Shown piece after piece: positions 54,942 through 63,763 of a DNA stretch of 64,000 nucleotides. Position numbers and translations under genes: made by a program. The DNA comes from Kitasatospora acidiphila (GTDB lineage: Bacteria > Actinomycetota > Actinomycetes > Streptomycetales > Streptomycetaceae): NCBI RefSeq assembly GCF_006636205.1, contig NZ_VIGB01000003.1, positions 4,578,501 to 4,642,500 on the forward strand, given 5' to 3'. How positions within the stretch are numbered: position 1 is the first letter of the stretch; each line of letters begins with the position of its first letter. The notes under the pieces are model-generated. The model saw only the letters and a list, made by a program, of their open reading frames with translations, was not told the DNA's origin and did not search any database.

Positions 54942-55409
54942 GTGACCAGTTACAACGAGATCAGCGGCGGTCACACGGGCGCCGTCGTTCAGGCCGGAGT
55001 CATCCACGGTGGCGTCCAGATCAGCAGCGGGCCTGCTGTGCAGACAGCCTCATTGGTCACGGCTTGGACTGGGCCGAATATCATGAACTGCCCGATGAAG
55101 CGGTCCAGCGAGCCTGGTGGCCATCACTTCCACGCTGTGGTCGCGTACAACGCCGGGATCGAGCCGGTCCATGGTGCCAGCGTGTGTGTTCCCGCGCCTG
55201 ACGCAAACCTTCTCCCCGGGGAGCAGCCGCTGATGCTGGTCCCGGTCGGACTAATTCCGCCTGGCGCGCGACTCGAGGTGGAGATCGGAGACCAAGGCCA
55301 GTTCGAGCCGCAGTTTGCTGTGCCGTTGGAGATCCACTTCACGGATGCACACGGCGTCTCCTGGTCTCGCGACGATCAGAGCCGACTCCGCTCCTACCCG
55401 GATCAGTAA
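54942..55409 (+). CDS. Small protein with ISGG/IHGG motif
   Basis: The 155-residue protein has an N-terminal YNEISGGHTGAVVQAGVIHG followed by GVQISS. Similar stretches are seen at the N-terminus of many Streptomyces NTPase-linked proteins. The C-terminal part is beta-rich and polar (VAYNAGIEPVHGASVCVPAP), without a recognised fold. GTG 54942 has GGGGCTGGTCG upstream. It converges on the STAND NTPase at 55499. Role is unknown, but a regulatory or effector partner of the NTPase is possible. Confidence 0.55.
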   Translation: MTSYNEISGGHTGAVVQAGVIHGGVQISSGPAVQTASLVTAWTGPNIMNCPMKRSSEPGGHHFHAVVAYNAGIEPVHGASVCVPAPDANLLPGEQPLMLVPVGLIPPGARLEVEIGDQGQFEPQFAVPLEIHFTDAHGVSWSRDDQSRLRSYPDQ

Positions 55410-55498
55410 GGATGCCGTCGCCATTGACAGGGCGGTGGCCCGACCAGCGGGGAGGATCTGAGTGTGCCCCTCAGGACGGGCACGGATGCGAGGGCAAC

Positions 55499-58400
55499 TT
55501 AGCGTTTGCGCTTGCTACTTGCCCGTCGTTGCTGTCGTCGGGGACGTGCAGCGGGGATTTTCGGGCCAGCCCAGAGGACGATCGCGGAGGCGAGAGTGCC
55601 GGCCCGGCAGGCTGCTTGGTATCGCATGAGGGTGGCGGTGGGGGAGGACAGGATCTCCCGGCCGCTGACGGGGTCCTCGAGATCGAATCCGTAGCTGAAC
55701 AACACCAGGACGGTCCCACGGCGTTGGGCGGCCTCGCGCCAGGCGGGGGTGGGCAGCGCGGGAATGCGGGCAAGGACGGTGCCGTCGGCGGCTTGAAGGA
55801 TGAGTGTGGAGCCGTCGGGGCGTAGGCGCAGGTCTTCGACAACGGGGAAGACGGACCCGGGGCCCCACATCCGCCGTAGTCCATGGGCGCAGACCCGGTG
55901 CAACTGCGCGTCGATGACGGCATCGCCATCGGCGGAACGGACCAACATGTATGTGTCGGGTTGGATGATGGCGATCGCGCGGGGACCGGAGAAGGCACGG
56001 AAGCGATGGGGAAGGAGATCAACGTTGCTGGCGAAGCCAAGCGCAGCGAACCCGGGGTCGGTCGACAATGCCAGGTGTCCGAACATGCCGGCACTCTGCA
56101 GCGCCGTGTGCAGCTCTGTCGCTGTGTCAGGTGGTAGCGCGGCCAGCGCGGCGTGACCTTCGGCATGGGTCCTATCGTGGAGGACTTCCCTGAACCGGGC
56201 ACCGAGGCGGCCGGGCAGGCCATTGCAGATCAGTTCCCATGCTGCCGCCTGTTCCGGGTTATCGGCGAACGGCATGGGCGCGAGCTGGGCCATGAGTGCT
56301 TCGAACTCGTGAGCCTCTGTCGGGTCAGTGGCAAGGCTGACACGGGCGCCAATGTGGACCACGCGCAGCATTAGGAACCGGGCGTGGTCGAAGTCGTTGT
56401 CCGCGAGCTGGTCAAGGTACGGGCCAGTGTCGTCCATGAGACGGTCGAGCAGTGCCAGCGGCTCATCCTCGCCGGTGAGCACCCACTGCATGGCGCAGAC
56501 CTGACCGAGGTTGTGAACCAGGTGGTTGACGGAGAACCGATGCAGGGTCCGCGGTCCCAGGTAACGGCGGAACAGGGTGTACTGGGCGTCGGCTTGCTCC
56601 CATTTGTGCTGATGGGCAAGTGCTTCGATCAGTAGGCGCTGGACTTCGGCCGACGGGGCACTTGGCGAGTCAGTGATCAGATCGAGGATGGCTGCGGCGG
56701 CCTGTTCGGCTTCTCTGGCCTGGCCTTCTTCCATGAGCTGGCCGACTGCTGCGGTTTGGTACATGACGCGGATCTGCGGGCTCTGCGGCAGTTGTGCGGC
56801 AAGGAGCTGGAACCGCTCTAGAAGGCTTTCGAGTTCCTGGTGCCTGGGTGCGCGGCGGGAACGGATCTGCAGGATGAGCACGCTCTCGGTGACCAGCCTG
56901 ACTGCGCGTAGTTGGTGTTCGGATGGCAGCGCGGTCAGGTAGTTGAGGACGTGGGTGAGTTGCCGGCAGATCTGCTCGGAGGCGTCGGCGGCATCCGTGA
57001 GCTCGAAAAGGGAGGCGAGCCGGATTCGGGCCTGCGCGGCGATCAGGTCCTCCCGGTCAGGGCTAGCAGTGAGCCAAGCCAGTTCCTGCTCAAGCAGGTT
57101 CCGGGCATGGTCGTAGCGGCCGTGGTCGTGGTGGAAGCCAGCAAGGTTGCCCAGCAGGAGCGCGGTGTGGCTAGTAATGACCTCAAGCCGCTCAAGGTGC
57201 CCTGCCAGCACTGTGGCGTGCTGAGCCAACTCCCAAGCGCGCTCGCTCTGTCGATGATCGACCGCGGTACATAGCCAGGCGTTGGTGTGGGTGGCAGCCT
57301 GCTGCAGCACCGCGCCCGGGTCTGCTTGTTGCTCGAACAGGCGGCGCAAGATCAGCTGCAGCACGGTGTTCATCGACAGCGTGTCGTCGCTCCCGGGCAC
57401 GGGTACCTGATCTTGGCCGACGGGGAGAGGTGCGTCGGGGCGGACGAACGATACGCCGAACAGCTCCCGCAAGATCTCCCGCAGCGGACTGCTGGCCTCG
57501 TCAATCAGGACGACGGACTTGCTGTGGCGGAGCGCCTCGCTGGGCACGAACGCGCTGGCGAACGCGAGATGAAGCGGGATGCGCTGCGGAGCGAAGTAGC
57601 AAAGGGCAGACAGCAGCCCAGAGCAGCCCCCCAGCACCTCGGGGCGGTCGCGAGCGCCAGTGTGCAACCGCTCCAGACTCAGATTGACTGCGGCGACCAG
57701 GGTCTTCGGATAGCCAACTGGTAGTGCTTTGTCGTCATCCAATGCTGATGACAGCAACCGGGACCGATACTCGCCGATACGTGTCGGATCGATCCCGCAT
57801 GTCACCAAGTAGCCGGCAGCCAGTTCGATCGCCAGCGGCCATCGCCCCAATGCCTCTACCAGCTCCACCAAGTCCGACCGATGTTGCACGGCCTGCGTGG
57901 CGTCAAGTTCCAGACGCAGCACGAGCAGTTGCAGTGCCTCTTCTGCAAGCAGGGCTTCCGTCTCGATGTGCTCATGGACGCCACGCCAGCTCCGTGACAG
58001 GGATGTCACCAGTACTTGGCCGCGCCCGAGCCGGGGGAACCAGGCCTGAATCGGTCCGGGGGCGGCGTCGTCGAACACCAGCAGCCACGAGCCTGGTAGC
58101 TGCTGCAAGAGCGTGTGGACCTTCTCCCGGATCAGCACGGCATCCGCGGCCTGTTCTCCGGGGGAGTCGCCCAGGTGCGCAAGTAGCCGCGTGAATGATC
58201 CGGTGAGCGCCTCCACCGAAGAGGCATCGAGCCAGAACACCAGGTCGTACCGGTAGGCCTCCGAAGCGACATAGGCTGCGGCCAGGCTCGACTTCCCGAT
58301 GCCGGACAGCCCGCTGATCACGCTCACGGATACGCCTGCCTGGGCCGGAGTACCGTTCAACGCCGCGGTTACCTGTTCGAGCAAGCGAGGCCGGGTGATC

Positions 58401-59170
58401 TCCGGGATGGGTGGGATCGGCCCAACCACGACCCCGAAGTCCTGTCGACCCAAGGCCGTGACCAAGACCTCATCATCGACCAGCACGCACTTGCGGAAGT
58501 GCTCCAAGGTCCATGACGCCGATGCCGGGTCCGCCGCACGCCGCAGCACCTCGGCTACCAAGAACCCCAGCACCAGGCCGCCCGAGCGCGCAGACAGCCC
58601 ACGGCGGTTCTGCCGTCGTAGATCACGCAGCTGCTCGTTCAAGTCCCCGCGCAGCCCTGCATCGTCCCGCGCGTCGAACACGATGCGGGCCGTTGCCAAC
58701 CGCGACCACTGCCCCTCCGTCAGCGCCTCAAGGCGCCGCGAGGACACCGGTGCCCCTGCGAAGATCTCTTCCAGCTCGGAGCGAAGTCGAATCGGATCAT
58801 CACGCAGCACTTGCAGGGCGTCGGCAAGACGCGCACAGCCGCGGTCCGGGGTTGCGTTGGTGACCAACTCGTAGTGTTGTGAGGAGAAGCTGGACACCAG
58901 ATGCAGGAGTACCTCCATCGCCCGCGGCGCGCTCACGGTCCGACCCGAGGCGGCGCTCTTGACCTGCACCGCCACCAGCGAGTTGCCGTCGGCGTCGACA
59001 AGGTCGAAGTCGACCGAGTCCACGTTCTGCGCCGACGTCGCCTCGCCGGGACCCTCAATCCGGCACGCTGCCGCCGGCGAGCTGTCTGATAACGCGAGCA
59101 GAGCCTCCAAGGTCCGCAGGTACTGGTACTGATATCCCCGGGCCGCGATCCGGCCTCCGTCGACGCTCAT
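55499..59170 (-). CDS. STAND NTPase with PD-(D/E)xK-like N-terminal domain
   Basis: The 1,223-residue protein begins with RGYQYQYLRTLEALLAL and VDSVDFDLVDADGN followed by VAVQVKS (Asp54, Gln69-Lys71). This layout is seen in DUF4297/Cap4-like nucleases of antiphage systems. A STAND/NB-ARC ATPase follows, with Walker A GLSGIGKSS at 287-295, Walker B SWLLVFDDA near 361 and a later RLGRGQVLVTSLS. The C-terminal half is a long TPR-like array. Such fusions act as intracellular sensors that trigger DNA degradation. The start is ATG 59170. Confidence 0.8.
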   Translation of the reverse strand: MSVDGGRIAARGYQYQYLRTLEALLALSDSSPAAACRIEGPGEATSAQNVDSVDFDLVDADGNSLVAVQVKSAASGRTVSAPRAMEVLLHLVSSFSSQHYELVTNATPDRGCARLADALQVLRDDPIRLRSELEEIFAGAPVSSRRLEALTEGQWSRLATARIVFDARDDAGLRGDLNEQLRDLRRQNRRGLSARSGGLVLGFLVAEVLRRAADPASASWTLEHFRKCVLVDDEVLVTALGRQDFGVVVGPIPPIPEITRPRLLEQVTAALNGTPAQAGVSVSVISGLSGIGKSSLAAAYVASEAYRYDLVFWLDASSVEALTGSFTRLLAHLGDSPGEQAADAVLIREKVHTLLQQLPGSWLLVFDDAAPGPIQAWFPRLGRGQVLVTSLSRSWRGVHEHIETEALLAEEALQLLVLRLELDATQAVQHRSDLVELVEALGRWPLAIELAAGYLVTCGIDPTRIGEYRSRLLSSALDDDKALPVGYPKTLVAAVNLSLERLHTGARDRPEVLGGCSGLLSALCYFAPQRIPLHLAFASAFVPSEALRHSKSVVLIDEASSPLREILRELFGVSFVRPDAPLPVGQDQVPVPGSDDTLSMNTVLQLILRRLFEQQADPGAVLQQAATHTNAWLCTAVDHRQSERAWELAQHATVLAGHLERLEVITSHTALLLGNLAGFHHDHGRYDHARNLLEQELAWLTASPDREDLIAAQARIRLASLFELTDAADASEQICRQLTHVLNYLTALPSEHQLRAVRLVTESVLILQIRSRRAPRHQELESLLERFQLLAAQLPQSPQIRVMYQTAAVGQLMEEGQAREAEQAAAAILDLITDSPSAPSAEVQRLLIEALAHQHKWEQADAQYTLFRRYLGPRTLHRFSVNHLVHNLGQVCAMQWVLTGEDEPLALLDRLMDDTGPYLDQLADNDFDHARFLMLRVVHIGARVSLATDPTEAHEFEALMAQLAPMPFADNPEQAAAWELICNGLPGRLGARFREVLHDRTHAEGHAALAALPPDTATELHTALQSAGMFGHLALSTDPGFAALGFASNVDLLPHRFRAFSGPRAIAIIQPDTYMLVRSADGDAVIDAQLHRVCAHGLRRMWGPGSVFPVVEDLRLRPDGSTLILQAADGTVLARIPALPTPAWREAAQRRGTVLVLFSYGFDLEDPVSGREILSSPTATLMRYQAACRAGTLASAIVLWAGPKIPAARPRRQQRRASSKRKR

Positions 59171-59273
59171 CGTCGCTCTCCCTACCCCAGCGCATGCAGT
59201 CTAGGCACCCGCGCAGGCATCGTCCCTCCCTCAAAGCACCCACCACGTCGGTCTTGAGTGCCATGCTGATCAG

Positions 59274-60047
59274 ATGGGGATCGAAGATGAAGAGGCATGG
59301 GAGAACGACCAGGTTCTCGGCCAGACCGTCGCCTTGTTCGACCAGCGGGGAGACCAGGAAGCTTTCCAACTGCTCCTAGACGTCACCGCCCTCGACTTTG
59401 AGCGCGCGCCGGGTTCAGATTGGACCAACCCGATCGTGAGCGCAGTCCTGTCGGTCGAGAGTCATGTGGTTCCTCTGTTCACAGAGGAGCTGTTCGGGCG
59501 CATCAGCGAGACGCTCATGGATGTCGCGCGGCGGAGAGGCCACCATCACACCAGCCGAGTCGAGATCCGGGAAGCCCTTCCGGAGGTTGGTCCGGACTGG
59601 CGTACCTACTACGCGGACCGCGTCGGGGCTCGCCCGTCCAACCAGGCTCGCCGTGAACGCACTGCGTCGACTGTCCCAACAGAGGACGGCCTGGCACTGG
59701 CGAGCCAACAGGAGCGCATTGTCTACCTGGCACTGAAGGACATCCAGGCTGCCACCCCGGAGGACAAGACCATCGCCATCGCGCCCTTGCCTGGGGTGCG
59801 TCTGCGGGCTGGGCACACCTGGTCCCCCGACATCACGGTTTTCGGCAACGGCAGGGTCGTCATCTTCGAAGTTGACGGGCCGCACCACCGCGATGCCCGC
59901 CGGTATGCCGACGACCGCAACCGTGACCTCCAGTGGCAGCGGTGTGGCGTGCCCGTCGTGCGGCTGCCGGTTGAAGACCTGGCTGATCGCGATCAGCTTG
60001 CTAAGCGGCTCAAGGAAGAACTGATTCGCCACCTTTGGCCGCGCTGA
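59274..60047 (+). CDS. DUF559-type Vsr-like nuclease protein
   Basis: The 257-residue protein has a C-terminal DUF559/Vsr-like nuclease: RLRAGHTWSPDITVFGN, then VVIFEVDGPHHRDA and QRCGVPVVRLPVED. The N-terminal 130 residues are helical without a match. It is divergent from the STAND NTPase with 103 bases between the starts, so the two may share control. Catalytic Asp/Glu residues are present. Its place in a defence-like island fits, but its target is not known. Confidence 0.75.
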   Translation: MGIEDEEAWENDQVLGQTVALFDQRGDQEAFQLLLDVTALDFERAPGSDWTNPIVSAVLSVESHVVPLFTEELFGRISETLMDVARRRGHHHTSRVEIREALPEVGPDWRTYYADRVGARPSNQARRERTASTVPTEDGLALASQQERIVYLALKDIQAATPEDKTIAIAPLPGVRLRAGHTWSPDITVFGNGRVVIFEVDGPHHRDARRYADDRNRDLQWQRCGVPVVRLPVEDLADRDQLAKRLKEELIRHLWPR

Positions 60048-60183
60048 GTCTTCCCGTGCGGACGTGTGGCGGTCTCAGCCGGCGGCACGTCAGGTTGTTG
60101 TCAGGGATTGCTGATGAAAAGTCAGACTGGGATCTCGCCGTCATTGCCAGCTCGTCTGATCGAGCGAAGGAGACACGGAGAAG

Positions 60184-61104
60184 TTGGCGAAGCACCCGAT
60201 GGACCGCGCCGCTGAAAGGAAGGCGGCAGCGGAGGCACGCATCGTCCAGGAACGAGAGGAGATTCAGGCGCGCGCTGCCAGCCGACGCCAGACCGAGCCG
60301 CTCGAGCGTGCGAGCGGCCTGACCCAGGCGCAGCTCGATGCGAACATTGAGGCCGCGCGTGAGACCAGCGAGGGGCACCTGAGAGATCTCATTCCCGATG
60401 CGATGCCGTTTCAGAGCGCGCGCCCCGTTTACATCATCAAGCACGCGGTTCACAACGTCCTGAAGATCGGTGTCGGCGGCAGCTTACGCATCCAGCAGCA
60501 TATAGGCCGGGGATGGCTCCTCCAGCACCTCACAGCCCCAACTCTATTGTCCCGAGAGATCGAGCAGAACGTCTTAGCGGGAATACGAGCCATGGGAATT
60601 CCCCGGGCAATGACTGGAGCGGAAATGCCGCAGGGAGGAGCGAGCGAGACCATGAGTGGCGACCGGATCAGCATCAGCGAAGTATGGGAGCTGGTCCAGC
60701 AGGAATACCAGCGGCTGACTGAACTTCTTGCCGTTACGATGGGTGCGCACCCGGAACGGCTAGAGATCGTCGCGAGCGTAGACGATCATCTTAGTATTTA
60801 TGGCCTCGGGCATAGCCTCCCGGAACTCCTCGATCGAATCGATAGTGGCAAGCCGACGATCCTCCACCAGTACGGTCGCAAGGTCGCCGCAATTGTCCCG
60901 ATCCACGACTTCTACGCCTTGCATGACGCCACCGACGAGATGGCTGCCCGTGACGCGGAAGCCCACCGCAACGACCCGGATACCGACATGGTCGATGTCC
61001 TCGCTGTCCTGCTGGGCGAGTCCGCGCGCCGCACTGTCGCCCCTGCGGCAGAGCGTAGACGCGCGCTTTCCCGTTCCCGGCTGACGGAAAATGGCCACGT
61101 ATGA
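60184..61104 (+). CDS. GIY-YIG-like domain fused to Phd/YefM-type antitoxin
   Basis: The 306-residue protein has a GIY-YIG (T5orf172-like) region at 79-160, with PVYIIKHAVHNVLKIGVGGS as the VYI...KIG pair and Arg102, and a later ASETM Glu. A Phd/YefM-like antitoxin segment follows at 210-260 (SLPELLDRIDSGKPTILHQY, VAAIVPIHDFYAL). Two TTA codons (60484, 60574) are rare for this genome and suggest bldA control and foreign origin. TTG 60184 is the first plausible start. It overlaps the toxin gene as ATGA. Confidence 0.7.
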   Translation: MAKHPMDRAAERKAAAEARIVQEREEIQARAASRRQTEPLERASGLTQAQLDANIEAARETSEGHLRDLIPDAMPFQSARPVYIIKHAVHNVLKIGVGGSLRIQQHIGRGWLLQHLTAPTLLSREIEQNVLAGIRAMGIPRAMTGAEMPQGGASETMSGDRISISEVWELVQQEYQRLTELLAVTMGAHPERLEIVASVDDHLSIYGLGHSLPELLDRIDSGKPTILHQYGRKVAAIVPIHDFYALHDATDEMAARDAEAHRNDPDTDMVDVLAVLLGESARRTVAPAAERRRALSRSRLTENGHV

Positions 61105-61457
61105 GTTCATACCACTTCGTGTACCGCTGGCCATATAACTTTCCGCCATACCATCCTGGGAAGAGGCTGCATAATCGTTTCCGTGTTGCGGAGAGCGCGC
61201 GCCAAGCTCTCCTTACTATCCCGCAGGAAGATGCCGCCATGCTGCTGCGGACGCTGCTTGGTCGCGACCGGGGCCCGAGATTCAACGGGATAGACGCCAC
61301 ACAGTTCCCGGGGCGCCCGGGACTGTACCGTTTGCGAGTCGAAAGGTACCGGCTCGTGTATTGGTGCCATAATGATCCCAAGAATCCTGCCCGCTCGATA
61401 GTTATCCTTGCATCTGTCGTTGACGACCGCACCCGTTACAGGCGCGCGGAGGGCTAG
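61101..61457 (+). CDS. RelE/ParE-superfamily toxin-like protein
   Basis: The 118-residue basic protein has RPGLYRLRVERYRLVYWCHN and VILASVVDDRTRYRR, the usual C-terminal beta-sheet of RelE/ParE toxins. It starts in the last four bases of the antitoxin gene (ATGA), as expected for a TA pair. The predicted role is mRNA interference or gyrase poisoning. Its stop overlaps the stop of the convergent gene on the other strand by two bases. Confidence 0.78.
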   Translation: MSSYHFVYRWPYNFPPYHPGKRLHNRFRVAESARQALLTIPQEDAAMLLRTLLGRDRGPRFNGIDATQFPGRPGLYRLRVERYRLVYWCHNDPKNPARSIVILASVVDDRTRYRRAEG

Positions 61458-62398
61458 CGGTGGTAGCGGGCGGTGAGCTGGGCGAAAAAGTCGTCGAGTA
61501 GGGCTGATGCGCTGGCCCTATTCACGAGTTCCGCACCGCCGAAGCGGTAGACCTCGTAGCCGCGGAGCCGCAACTGCCGGTCTTCGGCGACCAGCTCGGC
61601 GTACCGATCGGGGTCGGCACGCTTAGTCTCCAAGTCGGAGTAGTGCTGTGCTCCGTCCAGCTCGATCACGATCCGAATCCGGTTGGGGAACAGCAGGAGG
61701 AAGTCCATCCGCTGGCGGCGTAGGGTCGACCCCTTCGGCCCGAGCTCTCGCCGGGTGTAGGGGTCGTAGTGTAGGTACACCTGCGGGATCAGGGCGGGGA
61801 TGTCAGGCCCGTTGTCGACGTAGCGCTGGCTATAGCGGCGGAGGATCAGCTTCTCCGCATCGTTGTCGAGCGACTGTGCCAGCCGCGCGTAGAGGTTCTG
61901 TGAGACCGCAGTCTCGGTCCACGCTTCCAAGCCTTCACGCGCGGCCCACCACTCGGTTAGCTGACGCCAAGTCAGACCGCCTGCATCGAGTGGCCGGTCG
62001 TAGACTAGACAGAACTGATCGTTTGCGACGACCTCGATGTCGTTGTTGATTGCATCGCTGAGCACCAACTGATGCTTCGGCCCATCGGCGGCGAATATGA
62101 GGTTTTTCGGCTGGCCGGCCACACCAACCGGACCTACCTGGGCTATCAGTTCCCGCAACTCGGGAGCATCGTGCTCCTCGTCTACCCGCATGGCAAACGT
62201 CACCAGGTCCGCGAGCTGCTGCCCCTGCAGCCTTTCGACCACGTAGGCGCGCTTGCTCTTGAAAGCGACGTCGTCCGGTGGTTCCGGAGGCCTCAAGCCC
62301 ATCTCCACACAGATCTCTTCAACCGCATCGGAGTTGAAGCGATCCCTAAAGAACACCCCGATGGCCTCGCGTAGGACACGTACCGTGATCGTCGGCAT
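61454..62398 (-). CDS. AbiJ-like/DUF559 nuclease protein
   Basis: The roughly 314-residue protein has an N-terminal helical domain resembling AbiJ-type abortive-infection proteins (ITVRVLREAIGVFFRDRF). A C-terminal DUF559-like nuclease follows, with RQRMDFLLLFPNRIRIVIEL, DGAQHYSD and RLRGYEVYRFGGAEL. ATG 62398 has GGAAGGG about eight bases upstream; ATG 62404 is an alternative. It overlaps the toxin stop. Antiphage function is inferred from domains and position. Confidence 0.65.
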   Translation of the reverse strand: MPTITVRVLREAIGVFFRDRFNSDAVEEICVEMGLRPPEPPDDVAFKSKRAYVVERLQGQQLADLVTFAMRVDEEHDAPELRELIAQVGPVGVAGQPKNLIFAADGPKHQLVLSDAINNDIEVVANDQFCLVYDRPLDAGGLTWRQLTEWWAAREGLEAWTETAVSQNLYARLAQSLDNDAEKLILRRYSQRYVDNGPDIPALIPQVYLHYDPYTRRELGPKGSTLRRQRMDFLLLFPNRIRIVIELDGAQHYSDLETKRADPDRYAELVAEDRQLRLRGYEVYRFGGAELVNRASASALLDDFFAQLTARYHR

Positions 62399-62642
62399 AG
62401 CCATTCCCTTCCCATAGGGCGTCGACTGCATGCTAGGAGTCCAGTAACGGCGGGCCAGGCCCTGGCTGTTGATGTGCGCAAGTTGCGATAGAGCCGGTCG
62501 AGTTTTCGGGCTCAGCCCGGAGCCCGGTGACTGTGTCAAGGCCGCCAGCGAGAGATAAGAGGTGGGCACGTTCGGTGAGTCGCGGTGGCTACCGCGAGCG
62601 GCTTGGATCAGCTCGCCAGCGAGTAGGTAGACGAACAAGTCG

Positions 62643-63296
62643 TTACCTAAGCAGCCTTCGGCGCCAGAGGCGCTTCCACCACGGCAGAAGCTCGTGCAGG
62701 TGGGTGTGAACGGCATCGAGGTAGGCAGTCTCGTACTGGGCGAGCTCGCTGAGGTCGATGACAGTCGGCGGGACGTTCATCTGTCTATCAGTGGTGATGG
62801 CGGGCGCCTCCCAGGCGTCGTGCATTGCGGTGCCAGCCGTCCGGCGGAGGTGTTGGACGAGGTTCTTGTAGGCGCGGCCGACTGCTGGTGACTCGAGGGC
62901 GGTCCAAGCGAGATGGTAGGCGAGTTGGGCTTGAATCTCGCGCAGGATCTCCGAGAGACGGACACGTTCGTCCGCAGCCTGATCAGCGTGTCGGCGGCGG
63001 ATGGCGTACGGCAGTTCCTTGTATGTGGTGTACGCGACGAATGCTTCCGCGAACGCCCTTCGCAGGCGCGCGCGTTCTTCTTCTCGGGATCGGCTCCGGG
63101 CAAGCCACAGGTTGATGGTCGCAGTGATGGCGGCCGCGAGGACGGCGCCGGAAACTACTGCGGATGTCAGCGCCCCGGCCCCGGTAGCTGCGGATGCGGG
63201 GGCTGAAGCCAGGGAAGATGGGGTTGCCGTCGCGGTGGTTGTCACCGCTGTCGTGGTTGGGGCGAGAGAGGGCGATTCCTGGGTCGGCAAGGTCAT
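62643..63296 (-). CDS. Membrane-anchored protein of the E2-like operon
   Basis: The 217-residue protein has a Thr/Ala/Ser-rich N-terminus and one hydrophobic segment (ALTSAVVSGAVLAAAITATI, about residues 43-62), then a soluble helical part (REEERARLRRAFAEAFVAYT onward). ATG 63296 overlaps the E2-like stop as ATGA. Effectors of CBASS-like and other defence systems often are small membrane proteins, so this is a candidate effector. No family was recognised. Confidence 0.6.
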   Translation of the reverse strand: MTLPTQESPSLAPTTTAVTTTATATPSSLASAPASAATGAGALTSAVVSGAVLAAAITATINLWLARSRSREEERARLRRAFAEAFVAYTTYKELPYAIRRRHADQAADERVRLSEILREIQAQLAYHLAWTALESPAVGRAYKNLVQHLRRTAGTAMHDAWEAPAITTDRQMNVPPTVIDLSELAQYETAYLDAVHTHLHELLPWWKRLWRRRLLR

Positions 63297-63763
63297 GCTG
63301 CCCTCCTGGTTCGGTTACATGTTGGCTCGGGTACGTGGTGTGGGGCTTCCTGGCCGGGCCACTCGCCGGTTCGGCGCCACCAGTCCTCCTTGAGAAGGTG
63401 CGCGACGATCAGGCCGAGTAGGACCGCGGGTCCGTCCCGAAGTACCCATCGCTGCGCGGCCGGGTCGTACGGATACCAGATGCACAGAGAGCCGTCGTTG
63501 TACCGGTGCGGTGACTCGCTCGGGCCGTCGCTATAGATGCGCGGCGTCTGCGGAGAATAGCGGCCGAACACGACGGTGATGGTCTGTCGGGGAATGTCTG
63601 GCAGGACGAGACATACTGCAAGGGCAAAGCCTCCGCGGTACCGATGGGGAGGCGTCACTGCTCTGGTGGTCACGCCGCAGGCTTCGACACCATGCTGGAA
63701 GGCGAAACGGAGCGCCGGCCTGGCGAACCAGGCCGGTTCCTGCCACGCCGTCCGCCGGCTCAC
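63293..63763 (-). CDS. Prokaryotic E2-like (UBC-fold) protein
   Basis: The 156-residue protein has SPHRYNDGSLCIWYP, in which Cys94 sits where the catalytic Cys of prokaryotic E2 proteins is found, and His86 precedes it. The C-terminal TGEWPGQEAPHH is also typical. Such E2-like proteins occur in bacterial ubiquitin-like conjugation and in CBASS-type defence operons. GTG 63763 overlaps the upstream stop. The partner E1/JAB or sensor gene should lie beyond 64000. Confidence 0.65.
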   Translation of the reverse strand: MSRRTAWQEPAWFARPALRFAFQHGVEACGVTTRAVTPPHRYRGGFALAVCLVLPDIPRQTITVVFGRYSPQTPRIYSDGPSESPHRYNDGSLCIWYPYDPAAQRWVLRDGPAVLLGLIVAHLLKEDWWRRTGEWPGQEAPHHVPEPTCNRTRRAA

